A stretch of 24,778 nucleotides of DNA from a virus. This document shows, in pieces, positions 16,250-23,374 of the stretch (position 1 is the stretch's first letter; each line of letters begins with the position of its first letter). The translations under genes were made by a program, and so were the position numbers. The notes below the pieces were generated by a model that was not told the DNA's origin, searched no databases, and saw only the letters and a list, made by a program, of their open reading frames with translations. Where the stretch lies: positions 1-24,778 of the IMG/VR virus record IMGVR_UViG_3300020176_000089. The stretch is one strand, 5' to 3'.

Positions 16250-17023
16250 ATGGCTAGTAAAGAAGTCAGTGAAGAGAAGAACAAAGACGTCGCAGTTGTC
16301 GACGCTACCATGTTCGAAGCGGATGCCGGTGTCGGCATGCAGATGGATCAAGACGATTTGGCATTGCCATTTCTCAAGATCCTGTCCGGTAACGACGAGA
16401 TCCTAGAGGTCATCGATGCGAAGCCGGGTGACGTGTACAACACGGTCACGGGCGCGATCTACAAAGGCAAAGAAGGCTGCAAAGTCATTCCTTGCCACTA
16501 CGAGCGCCGGTTCCTGATGTGGGCACCACGGGGCGCAGGCTCTGGGGCACCGCTGCAGAACTACGGTATCGAAGACGACCGCCCGGAAACCAAGCGTGAC
16601 GAAAGCGACAACAAAGACTACGTGGTCGGTGGTGAGGGCGAGTACCTCGAAGAGACGCACCAGCACTATGTGGTGGTGTTGGAAGACGACGGTACGTTCA
16701 GCACGGCGCTGATACCCATGAAGTCCACACAACTCAAGAAGAGTCGTAAGTGGAACTCCATGATCGCGTCACGGACCATGCTCAATGCGAAGGGCGAGGC
16801 GTTTCAGCCGCCGCGTTTTTCACATGTGTACAAGATGTCGACCATCAAAGAAGAGAACTCCAAGGGCTCTTGGCATGGTTGGAACATCGAACTGGACGGT
16901 CAGGTTGAGGACGCGAACGTCTACCGTAGTGCTAAATCGTTCTATGAATCCATTCGTGGTGGAGAAGTAACGGTGAAGCACACTGCTGACGTTCAAGAAC
17001 CAGAAGGGGCTGACCCCTTCTAA
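16250..17023 (+). CDS. Putative single-stranded DNA-binding protein
   Basis: A 257-aa soluble protein placed between a coupled small gene and the primase. The start at 16250 is chosen because the frame opens two bases after the preceding stop with an AGAGAGG ribosome site; the in-frame ATG at 16211 lies inside the previous gene. The core has DLALPFLKILSGN (about 32-44), an IPCHYERRFLMWAPRG segment and STQLKKSRKWNSMIASR, giving basic and aromatic residues suited to binding nucleic acid. It ends EPEGADPF, an acidic tip with a terminal Phe like those of bacterial SSB and T7 gp2.5, which recruit replication partners. No classical OB-fold signature can be confirmed by eye. Similar proteins are often annotated as DNA-binding in marine phages, as I recall. 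Confidence 0.6.
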   Translation: MASKEVSEEKNKDVAVVDATMFEADAGVGMQMDQDDLALPFLKILSGNDEILEVIDAKPGDVYNTVTGAIYKGKEGCKVIPCHYERRFLMWAPRGAGSGAPLQNYGIEDDRPETKRDESDNKDYVVGGEGEYLEETHQHYVVVLEDDGTFSTALIPMKSTQLKKSRKWNSMIASRTMLNAKGEAFQPPRFSHVYKMSTIKEENSKGSWHGWNIELDGQVEDANVYRSAKSFYESIRGGEVTVKHTADVQEPEGADPF

Positions 17024-17047
17024 CCGCAATAGGCAACCCGGTGTCTC

Positions 17048-17091
17048 AAGGCCCTGCATGCCGTTCTCAGCCGCAGGGCCGTCCGGGCCTT
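17048..17091 (+). other. Two mutually exclusive hairpins ahead of the primase gene
   Basis: In the 79-base gap, GGCCCTGC (17050-17057) pairs perfectly with GCAGGGCC (17073-17080). Alternatively, AAGGCCC (17048-17054) pairs with GGGCCTT (17085-17091). The two stems share the left arm and cannot coexist. No strong T-tract follows the first stem; the second runs into TTTGGAATAAT. This could be an attenuator, an RNA-processing site or a weak terminator that lowers primase expression relative to the ssDNA-binding protein. Confidence 0.5.
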
Positions 17092-17102
17092 TGGAATAAT
17101 AG

Positions 17103-18632
17103 ATGATAGATAAGTTTTCAACGATATTCGATGGATTACGGCTGGCATACGGCACGTTCAAGATCGAAGATCGCAACAGCAAAGGCAAAGCCACCGGTAA
17201 AGCGATGATCGTCCGTGAAGAACGGACTGAAGAGACGTGGCAAGCCCACCTTGATGGCACACAGTCTGTCGGGATCATCCCGATCAACGAAGACAACATG
17301 TGCCGCTGGGGTTGTATCGACATCGACGAATACAACTTCGACCACACCGCATTAATCAACAAGCTGACTAATCTGAAGCTGCCGCTAGTGGTCTGTAGAA
17401 GCAAATCTGGCGGCGCTCACGTCTTTTTGTTTACAACCGACTTCATACCCGCCAAAGACATGCAAGAAGTCTTAACGCGGCTCTCTGTCGGTCTGGGGTA
17501 CGGTGGCAGCGAGATCTTCCCAAAACAGATCGCATTGAACCTAGATAGAGGCGACGTCGGCAACTTTTTGAACATGCCGTACTTCGACCATGAGAACAGC
17601 CTGCGCTACGCGTTCAACCCAGACAGCAGTGCTGCAACCATAGAAGAGTTCTTTGAACTGGTTGCTGAAAACGTCCAGACACGCGAACAAGCGCTGGCCC
17701 TGATCGTCGAGCAGGACAGTAGCCTGCCCATACAGGACGGCCCACCGTGCCTGCAGACACTGTGCAAAGACGGGATTGGTGAGGGCGCACGTAACAACGG
17801 CTTGTTTAACGTCGGAGTGTATCTACGCAAAGCTTTTCCAGATACGTGGGAGTCCGAGATCCTGACGCACAACATGCAGTTCATCCACCCGCCACTACCG
17901 CTGGGTGAAGTCAATGCGGTCGCCAAGCAGCTACACCGAAAAGACTACGCATACAAATGCAAAGACGCCCCGATCAACTCGGTCTGTAACAAAGAACTGT
18001 GCATGACGCGCAAGTTTGGGATTGAGGCCGTGGTGTCGGGCGTGCAGATTGCCAACCTACGCAAGTACAACTCCGTGCCCCCGGTCTGGTTTCTGGACGT
18101 AGAGGGCAAGCCACTGGAGATGGGCACAGACGATCTGTTGAACCAGATGGCGTTTCAGCGGGCATGCGTCGAGCAGCTTAACTTTTACCCACGCACCATG
18201 AAAAAAGACATGTGGGAGACACGCATCAACGCTCTGCTGACTGAGATGCAAGAGACAGACGGGTCTATCATCGAAGTGTCAGAGGACGTCAGCGTCAACG
18301 GTATATTCAACGAGCACTTGGAAGAGTTTTGTACTGGACACCAAGCGGCTGAAGAAAAAGAACAGATCCTGCTCAAGCGCCCTTGGACAGACGAAGAAAA
18401 GAACGAGACATACTTCCGGCTCAAAGATCTGGAAGGCCACCTTCTCAAGGCTAACTTCAAGCATTTTAAGACTCACCAGATCGCACAGCGCCTGCGAGAC
18501 ATCAACGGTGAAGCCACGCAGTTACGCATTCAAAGCAAGGTCGTGCGCCTGTGGAAGATTCCGGCGCATAAGGTTACAAAGACACAGATTCGCGATCCAC
18601 GGTTTACGGCAGATGAAGAGGTTCCGTTTTGA
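17103..18632 (+). CDS. Archaeo-eukaryotic primase superfamily protein (TOTE-like primase)
   Basis: A 509-aa predicted DNA primase or primase-polymerase that would synthesise primers for the downstream family A polymerase. Key features are the metal-binding CIDID (71-75, motif I Asp73/Asp75), RSKSGGAH (99-106, motif II ending in His106), SEIFPKQ (136-142) and GNFLNMPYF (153-161). These are the sequence marks I know from the AEP-TOTE primase family. A C-terminal region has Cys216, Cys221, Cys286, Cys295 and Cys300, of which four probably bind zinc or an iron-sulfur cluster. Residues 310-509 carry no domain I recognise. The family differs from the DnaG/T7 gp4 primases used by most podoviruses. 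The stop overlaps a TTG start. Family call is good; primer-polymerase activity is inferred. Confidence 0.8.
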   Translation: MIDKFSTIFDGLRLAYGTFKIEDRNSKGKATGKAMIVREERTEETWQAHLDGTQSVGIIPINEDNMCRWGCIDIDEYNFDHTALINKLTNLKLPLVVCRSKSGGAHVFLFTTDFIPAKDMQEVLTRLSVGLGYGGSEIFPKQIALNLDRGDVGNFLNMPYFDHENSLRYAFNPDSSAATIEEFFELVAENVQTREQALALIVEQDSSLPIQDGPPCLQTLCKDGIGEGARNNGLFNVGVYLRKAFPDTWESEILTHNMQFIHPPLPLGEVNAVAKQLHRKDYAYKCKDAPINSVCNKELCMTRKFGIEAVVSGVQIANLRKYNSVPPVWFLDVEGKPLEMGTDDLLNQMAFQRACVEQLNFYPRTMKKDMWETRINALLTEMQETDGSIIEVSEDVSVNGIFNEHLEEFCTGHQAAEEKEQILLKRPWTDEEKNETYFRLKDLEGHLLKANFKHFKTHQIAQRLRDINGEATQLRIQSKVVRLWKIPAHKVTKTQIRDPRFTADEEVPF

Positions 18633-18856
18633 AGATCGAGAAAGGGCTAGACATTCCGTCCAAAGCGGGCTGGGGACGCTGGGTCAAGCTGGTGAGAGAC
18701 ATGGAAGTCGGCGATAGCATTGAGGTTGAAGAGGGCAAAGAGCGAAACGCTTTACGCAAAGCGATGGTTGACGCGGGCTACGGTGTCGTACAACGCAAGA
18801 ACCACAAAGATTCTACCGACGACAAGGTCTTGATTAGACTATGGCGGGTTAGCTAA
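18629..18856 (+). CDS. Small conserved phage protein (possible DUF7303-like)
   Basis: A 75-aa protein starting with TTG, whose last two bases begin the TGA stop of the primase gene (TTGA overlap). The start is supported by GAGG at 18618-18621, seven bases upstream. The sequence begins KIEKGLDIPSKAG and has DMEVGDSIEVEEG (about 24-36), then a basic helix with RNALRKAMVDAGYG and a final basic strand (VLIRLWRVS). I recall small phage proteins with this layout (a PSK/R segment then MxVGDS) grouped under DUF7303, and do not know a proven function. The basic second half and its location between primase and helicase suggest nucleic acid binding. Confidence 0.7.
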   Translation: MKIEKGLDIPSKAGWGRWVKLVRDMEVGDSIEVEEGKERNALRKAMVDAGYGVVQRKNHKDSTDDKVLIRLWRVS

Positions 18857-20379
18857 TGCAGCGTATCTTTGGGCCGCCCGGCACCGGTAAGACAACCACA
18901 CTGTTGAATCTAGTCGACAAGGCATTGGCTGATGGTGTACCGCCCACACAGATCGCGTTCTTTGCGTTCACGCGCAAGGCCGCTACCGAAGCAAAAGAGC
19001 GGGCTGCCGCACGTTTCAACCTCGATCCAAAGACTGACTTGCCGTTCTTCCGAACTATCCACAGTCTGGCGTTTCATCTGACCGGACTGAAGTCTGAGCA
19101 GTTGATGACTGCGCAGCACTACCGTGAAGTCGAGCGCAAGATTGGGATCGCACTGGTCAGCGGTGACGTCCCCATGTATGAGGTCGAAGAGGATCTGAGC
19201 AACAGCCTGCGCAAAGAGTCACCGATCTTACGGTTGATCACACTGTCCCGGCTCAAGAAGTCAGAGCTACAGACCGAGTACAATGCCAGTGATCTGGAAT
19301 ACACATGGCTCGAAGTGGACTACGCAGCACGGGCCTTGGCCCAGTACAAGAAAGAGTTTGGGGTCTACGACTACACAGACATGCTCGAGCTCTTTGCACG
19401 GTCTGCCCATGAGACGTGCCCGTCATTCAAGCTATCCATGCTGGACGAAGCGCAGGATCTGAGTCCGCTGCAGTGGGACATTGCCCACGCCATCGATGCA
19501 AAGTCAGAGCGCATGTATTGCGCAGGCGATGACGACCAAGCGATCTACAAGTGGTCTGGGGCAGACGTGGAGCATTTCATCAACCTGCCCGGCGGCAGCG
19601 AGGTGCTAGAGCAAAGCTTCCGTATCCCACGCCTTGTACACGAAGTGGCTGACCGGATCTCACGGCGCATCCGTAACCGGTTCCCGAAGTCGTATCTGCC
19701 CAAGACAGAAGAGGGCCGCATACAAAACATCTCGACCTTTGCAGAATTGGACATGGATCACGGCTCTTGGCTCTTCTTGTCGCAAGCGGCGTACTTTCTA
19801 AACCCGGTGCGCGACCATCTCAAAAGCCAAGGCTATTTCTTTGAGATACAGGGGCGACAAAGCTTACGGCTCAAAGTTCGCGAGGCCCTCGAGGCATGGC
19901 GGACATTGCAGCGCGGCCAGCCGATCACATACGATCTGGCCAAGGTGCTGTACAGTTACATGACAGGCAACGGCGTGCGTGTAGCGCGCGGTTACAAAAA
20001 GATTCTTGGGGAAGAAGACGATACGTTCACGTTCGAGGAGTTGCGGGACACCAACGGTTTGTTGGCAACGCTCGATATGTCGTGGAACGAGGCTCTGGAT
20101 AAAGTACCGGGTGTTGACGTCGCGTACGTTAACGCACTGGTGCGCCGAGGCGAAGACCTCACAGCGCCTCCCCGTATCAAACTATCAACAATCCACGGCG
20201 CAAAGGGCGGTGAAGCAGATAACGTGGTGCTGTTTACGGATTTGACGGTCGCTGCAGAGCGATCTATGGACGCAGATCCAGACAGTATGCATCGCGTGTT
20301 CTACGTTGCGGTTACTCGCACAAAGAAGAACCTGTTCACTGTCCTGCCAGAAAACTTTTATCGGAGTTACCAACTTTGA
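18856..20379 (+). CDS. UvrD/Rep-like superfamily 1 DNA helicase
   Basis: A 507-aa ATP-dependent DNA helicase. SF1A motifs are visible in order: GPPGTGKTT (6-14, Walker A), AFTRKAATEA (37-46, Ia), TIHSLAF (67-73, Ic), LDEAQD (196-201, Walker B), GDDDQAIYKW (224-233, III), EQSFRIP (252-258, IV with Arg256), STIHGAKG (V) and YVAVTR (483-488, VI with Arg488). It is shorter than E. coli UvrD (720 aa), so the 1B/2B insertions are reduced, as in phage Dda-type helicases. No nuclease domain is present. It begins by overlapping the previous stop (TAATG) and overlaps the next gene as TTGA. It probably unwinds the fork or supports recombination-linked replication, since no DnaB-type helicase is present in the window. 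Confidence 0.92.
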   Translation: MQRIFGPPGTGKTTTLLNLVDKALADGVPPTQIAFFAFTRKAATEAKERAAARFNLDPKTDLPFFRTIHSLAFHLTGLKSEQLMTAQHYREVERKIGIALVSGDVPMYEVEEDLSNSLRKESPILRLITLSRLKKSELQTEYNASDLEYTWLEVDYAARALAQYKKEFGVYDYTDMLELFARSAHETCPSFKLSMLDEAQDLSPLQWDIAHAIDAKSERMYCAGDDDQAIYKWSGADVEHFINLPGGSEVLEQSFRIPRLVHEVADRISRRIRNRFPKSYLPKTEEGRIQNISTFAELDMDHGSWLFLSQAAYFLNPVRDHLKSQGYFFEIQGRQSLRLKVREALEAWRTLQRGQPITYDLAKVLYSYMTGNGVRVARGYKKILGEEDDTFTFEELRDTNGLLATLDMSWNEALDKVPGVDVAYVNALVRRGEDLTAPPRIKLSTIHGAKGGEADNVVLFTDLTVAAERSMDADPDSMHRVFYVAVTRTKKNLFTVLPENFYRSYQL

Positions 20380-20684
20380 GTGACGAATACTTTGAAGTAA
20401 TGAACGGCAACAAAAAAGAGAAAGTCTTTTACAAAGACATTCCAAACGGTACGGCAGGCATGTTACCGGATATGGTCAACTCGCCGCCTCACTACGCTGA
20501 CTCCGAGATCGAATGTATCGATGCGATGGTGGCTGCCTTCGGGCGTGACGCCGTCAACACTTACTGCCGCCTTGCTGCGTTCAAATACAACTGGCGTGCA
20601 GGTAAGAAGTTCGATGCAGAAGAGGATCTGAACAAAGCTATCTGGTACTTGCGCTTCGCGAAGGGTGATGACCCAAGGAGCTAA
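20376..20684 (+). CDS. DUF3310-domain protein
   Basis: A 102-aa protein with the DUF3310 pattern: VNSPPHY (34-40), IECIDA (45-50), FKYNWRAGKK (69-78), EDLNKAIWYL (83-92). The TTG start overlaps the helicase stop as TTGA, with GGAG at 20363-20366 nine bases upstream; the next in-frame ATG (20400) has no ribosome site. DUF3310 is widespread in phages and is found in T7 gp1.7, which is reported to have nucleotide kinase activity. Whether this shorter protein has it is unknown. Position immediately before DNA polymerase supports a role in nucleotide supply or replication. Confidence 0.85.
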   Translation: MSDEYFEVMNGNKKEKVFYKDIPNGTAGMLPDMVNSPPHYADSEIECIDAMVAAFGRDAVNTYCRLAAFKYNWRAGKKFDAEEDLNKAIWYLRFAKGDDPRS

Positions 20685-20685
20685 C

Positions 20686-22593
20686 ATGGAAAAAGAAACG
20701 CGCTTGCAGTTTCCGCTGTTCACCCCGAACGCGGAATGGACTGCACCGTTCGAACTGAAAGACCTGACGGGTGCCAAAGAAATCGCTATCGACCTCGAGA
20801 CACGCGATCCACACCTCAAAGAGTACGGCCCCGGATGGCCTCGCAAAGACGGTGACGTCGTCGGCATCGCCGTCGCGACAGACGGTTGGGAAGCCTACTA
20901 TCCGATCGCGCACCTTGGCGGTGGCAACCTCGACAAGAACGTCGTGCTGCGCTGGCTGAAGAAGCAGTTATCCACAGACTGTCCGAAGATCATGCACAAC
21001 GCCCCATACGACTTGGGCTGGCTCAAAGCTTTGGACATCCCGGTCAACGGCCCGATCATCGACACCATGATCATGGCGGCGCTGCTGGACGAAAACCGGT
21101 ACAGCTACAGTCTTAACGCCCTGTCCTACGACTATCTGGGCGAAGCCAAGTCAGAAAAGCTCCTGACCCAAGCGGCAGTCGACTTTGGTGTCGATCCAAA
21201 AGCCGAGCTCTGGAAACTGCCGAGCCAGTTTGTCGGGCCCTATGCCGAGATGGACGCACGGTTAGCCTTTGATTTGTATAAGTTTTTTAAGCTAGAGATT
21301 GCCAAGCAAGACCTCAACACGGTTTGGGATCTCGAAACGCGGCTCACGCCTTGCCTGATCGACATGACCTTTCGGGGTATCCGGGTGGACATGGATCGCT
21401 GCGAGCGGACAAAGCAGGCACTGATCAAGCGCGAGAAAGCCGTGCTCAAAAAGATCGAAGCACAGGCCGGGGGCGAGGTAGAGATCTGGGCGGCGGCGTC
21501 ACTTGCGAAAGCGTTCGACAAACTGAATATCAAATACCCACGTACAGCGACCGGGCAGCCGTCGTTTACCAAGTCGTTCTTGAGTGACAACCCACACGAG
21601 TTTGCAAAGATGGTCGTTGAGGCCCGCAACCTCAACAAGGTGCAGGGCACGTTTGTGTCGTCGATCATGCGGTATGTGTCAAAAGAAGGCCGCATTCACG
21701 GCCACATTAACCAGTTGCGAAGTGATGATGGGGGCACCGTCAGCGGTCGCCTGTCCATGTCCAACCCAAATCTGCAACAGATACCGGCTCGCGATCCAGA
21801 ACTGGGACCTATGATTCGTAGTCTGTTCCTGCCAGAAGAAGATGAGCAGTGGGCTGCAATCGATTTCTCGCAGCAAGAACCACGGATCTTGGTGCATTAC
21901 GCGCAGATCTTTGGCAAATGGAAAAGCAAGCCGCTTGGCGGCGCTCAAGAGTTTGTAGACGGCTACAACAGTGACGCGAGCATGGACTTTCATACAATGG
22001 TCGCTGAGATGGCCCAAATCCCGCGTAAGCAGGCGAAAACGATCAACCTTGGGATGATGTATGGCATGGGTGTAAACAAGCTCGCAGACCAGCTAGACGT
22101 CGATGTTGACACTGCCAAAGAAATTACAAAGCAATACCACAACCGGGTGCCCTTCGTTAAAGAGTTGATGAATGGCGTATCACGGGCCGTGGATCAGAAA
22201 GACGACGGCTCGATCCGAAGTTTAAAAGGCCGCAAGTGCCGCTTCGATATGTTTGAGCCACTTGGCTATGAACTGAAGAAAGCACTGCCCAAGAAAGAAG
22301 CACGCGCCCAGTACGGCGACACAACGCCCCTGCGGCGTGCGTTCACGTACAAAGCACTGAATCGTTTGATACAGGCGTCTGCGGCTGACATGACCAAGCA
22401 AGCGATGGTCGATCTGTACGAAGCCGGCGAGCGTCCGTTATTGCAGGTTCACGATGAACTGGGGTGCAGTGTGCGCGATCTAGAGCACGCTAAGAAGATC
22501 CGAGAGGTAATGGAAGCGGCGATCACGTTACAGGTGCCGAACAAGTGCGACATTGATCTTGGGCCTAGTTGGGGTGAAGCCGTCGAGGTCTAG
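20686..22593 (+). CDS. Family A DNA polymerase with 3'-5' exonuclease
   Basis: A 635-aa replicative polymerase. The start at 20686 is chosen because AAGGAG (20675-20680) sits five bases upstream and the ATG follows the preceding stop; the in-frame ATG at 20665 lies inside the previous gene. The exonuclease domain has DLETR (36-40), HNAPYD (104-109) and YAEMD (186-190), all with acidic ligands intact. The polymerase domain has TVSGRLS (351-357), motif A DFSQQEPR (393-400), motif B with Arg447, Lys451, Leu455 and Tyr459, and motif C QVHDE (587-591). There is no 5'-3' exonuclease domain, as in T7 polymerase. Leu455 matches E. coli Pol I Phe762. It is the last gene of the + strand replication operon. 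Confidence 0.95.
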   Translation: MEKETRLQFPLFTPNAEWTAPFELKDLTGAKEIAIDLETRDPHLKEYGPGWPRKDGDVVGIAVATDGWEAYYPIAHLGGGNLDKNVVLRWLKKQLSTDCPKIMHNAPYDLGWLKALDIPVNGPIIDTMIMAALLDENRYSYSLNALSYDYLGEAKSEKLLTQAAVDFGVDPKAELWKLPSQFVGPYAEMDARLAFDLYKFFKLEIAKQDLNTVWDLETRLTPCLIDMTFRGIRVDMDRCERTKQALIKREKAVLKKIEAQAGGEVEIWAAASLAKAFDKLNIKYPRTATGQPSFTKSFLSDNPHEFAKMVVEARNLNKVQGTFVSSIMRYVSKEGRIHGHINQLRSDDGGTVSGRLSMSNPNLQQIPARDPELGPMIRSLFLPEEDEQWAAIDFSQQEPRILVHYAQIFGKWKSKPLGGAQEFVDGYNSDASMDFHTMVAEMAQIPRKQAKTINLGMMYGMGVNKLADQLDVDVDTAKEITKQYHNRVPFVKELMNGVSRAVDQKDDGSIRSLKGRKCRFDMFEPLGYELKKALPKKEARAQYGDTTPLRRAFTYKALNRLIQASAADMTKQAMVDLYEAGERPLLQVHDELGCSVRDLEHAKKIREVMEAAITLQVPNKCDIDLGPSWGEAVEV

Positions 22594-22653
22594 CCCGCCT
22601 TCGGTCAGGCGCGGACGGGAACGCGCTACGGGGGCTGATCAAGGCCCTGACCT

Positions 22654-22690
22654 AAAGCAAAACCCCACCTGATAGGCCGCACGGGTGGGG
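22654..22690 (-). terminator. Leftward intrinsic terminator of the small-gene cassette
   Basis: CCCCACC (22663-22669) and GGTGGGG (22684-22690) form a 7-bp GC-rich stem with a 14-base loop. Read on the - strand, the stem is followed by TTTTGCTTT (22662-22654). No T-tract follows on the + strand, so this should stop leftward transcription before it enters the polymerase gene. No convincing rightward terminator was found after the polymerase in 22594-22747. Confidence 0.7.
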
Positions 22691-22747
22691 GACGTGTTGG
22701 AAGGCTGTGATGTTGCCTTGGCCTGATAAGGAGACGAGTTAGACCCG

Positions 22748-22918
22748 TCAGTCGAGTACACCAAGATCTCGCGCTTCTTGCAACCGATCTTCTTGCCACT
22801 CTTTAAAAATTTTCCGTAGTTGACCACTGATCGAGCGGTCTTCTTCAAATGCGATCTTTTTGATGTCTCGGTAGACCTCTACCGGCACCAAAACTGATTT
22901 CCACTTGCTTGTATCCAT
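22748..22918 (-). CDS. Small ribbon-helix-helix-like regulator
   Basis: A 56-aa protein. A possible DNA-contacting strand KWKSVLVPVE (5-14) is followed by a helix VYRDIKKIAFEEDR (about 15-28), then SISGQLRKIFKEWQED (29-44) and a short acidic tail. The pattern strand, helix, short turn, helix with hydrophobic spacing resembles CopG/Arc ribbon-helix-helix repressors, which bind DNA as dimers of about this size. No strong ribosome site precedes the ATG. It is the last gene of the leftward cassette, 31 bases after its neighbour, with an AT-rich inverted repeat upstream that could be its operator. A competing 69-aa frame over the same bases looks less protein-like. The fold is inferred from pattern only. 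Confidence 0.65.
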   Translation of the reverse strand: MDTSKWKSVLVPVEVYRDIKKIAFEEDRSISGQLRKIFKEWQEDRLQEARDLGVLD

Positions 22919-22933
22919 GCGTTTTTATCTTGT

Positions 22934-22953
22934 TATATAGGACTGTATATCAA
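22934..22953. promoter_or_regulatory. AT-rich inverted repeat upstream of the ribbon-helix-helix gene
   Basis: ATATA and TATAT half-sites flank six bases (on the - strand ATATACAGTCCTATAT), spanning the end of the preceding gene and the 31-base gap. Ribbon-helix-helix repressors commonly bind short inverted or tandem repeats near their own promoter, so autoregulation is possible. No well-spaced -35/-10 pair is clear here. Confidence 0.35.
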
Positions 22954-23153
22954 ATTATGTCGGTCTTTTCGACCACATGCAACTGTTGGGGCCACCCGGC
23001 GCTCGGATCACGGATCTCGAACGAGTAAAAGTCTTCGCCCATGTGTTTTCGCGCCTCTGTCGTCGCGATGTTGACCGCTTCTTCTACTGTTTCTGCGTCG
23101 CACGCAAAAAACTTACGAGTCGTCACCAGTATTTCCAGATCGTGTCGTTTCAT
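22950..23153 (-). CDS. Unrecognised small protein, 67 aa
   Basis: I do not recognise this protein. The sequence alternates a strand (HDLEILVTTRKFFACDA), a helix (ETVEEAVNIATTEARKHMG) and a second strand (DFYSFEIRD), a compact alpha/beta layout with one cysteine. The start overlaps the preceding stop as ATGA and has AAGG a few bases upstream, so it is probably translated with its neighbour. It is part of the leftward cassette. No catalytic motif, signal peptide or membrane segment is visible. Confidence 0.65.
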   Translation of the reverse strand: MKRHDLEILVTTRKFFACDAETVEEAVNIATTEARKHMGEDFYSFEIRDPSAGWPQQLHVVEKTDII

Positions 23154-23374
23154 AAACCTTCGCCATTCAGATATTTGTTATGGGATTGCAAAGCAACCGC
23201 GTCCATTGGCATTGAGCGCATGCTCATGCCGATCAGACGATTGTGCTCAAACTTTGTCTCCATAGCGTCATTTATCTGTGCAAGCGTCAAACCCTGATAA
23301 ACTTCAGTTTGATAGCAGCCGGTTTTGTCTTGATAAGTCAGCACCATTTCCCAGTTCGTTCTCCGATTCTTCAT
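23150..23374 (-). CDS. Unrecognised small protein, 74 aa
   Basis: I do not recognise this protein. It starts MKNRRTNWEMVLTYQDKTG, suggesting a beta hairpin, followed by a helix (LTLAQINDAMETKFEHNRL) and a Met-rich strand (IGMSMRSMPMDAVAL). It is coupled to both neighbours by ATGA overlaps, with GGAG about ten bases upstream of the start. Similar size and alpha/beta composition to the next gene raise the possibility of interacting partners, which is speculative. Confidence 0.65.
   Translation of the reverse strand: MKNRRTNWEMVLTYQDKTGCYQTEVYQGLTLAQINDAMETKFEHNRLIGMSMRSMPMDAVALQSHNKYLNGEGL

Noticed and set aside
20665-20685. Earlier start for the DNA polymerase
   Set aside because: It lies inside the DUF3310 gene without a ribosome site, whereas AAGGAG sits directly before the ATG at 20686.
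22594-22747. tRNA or attachment site after the polymerase gene
   Set aside because: The GC-rich hairpin suggested a tRNA remnant, but no cloverleaf or T-arm could be built, and no repeat matching another site was found.
22639-22848. 69-aa - strand frame
   Set aside because: It overlaps the ribbon-helix-helix-like gene in another frame and runs through the terminator; its Ser/Thr/Pro-rich second half does not look like a folded protein.
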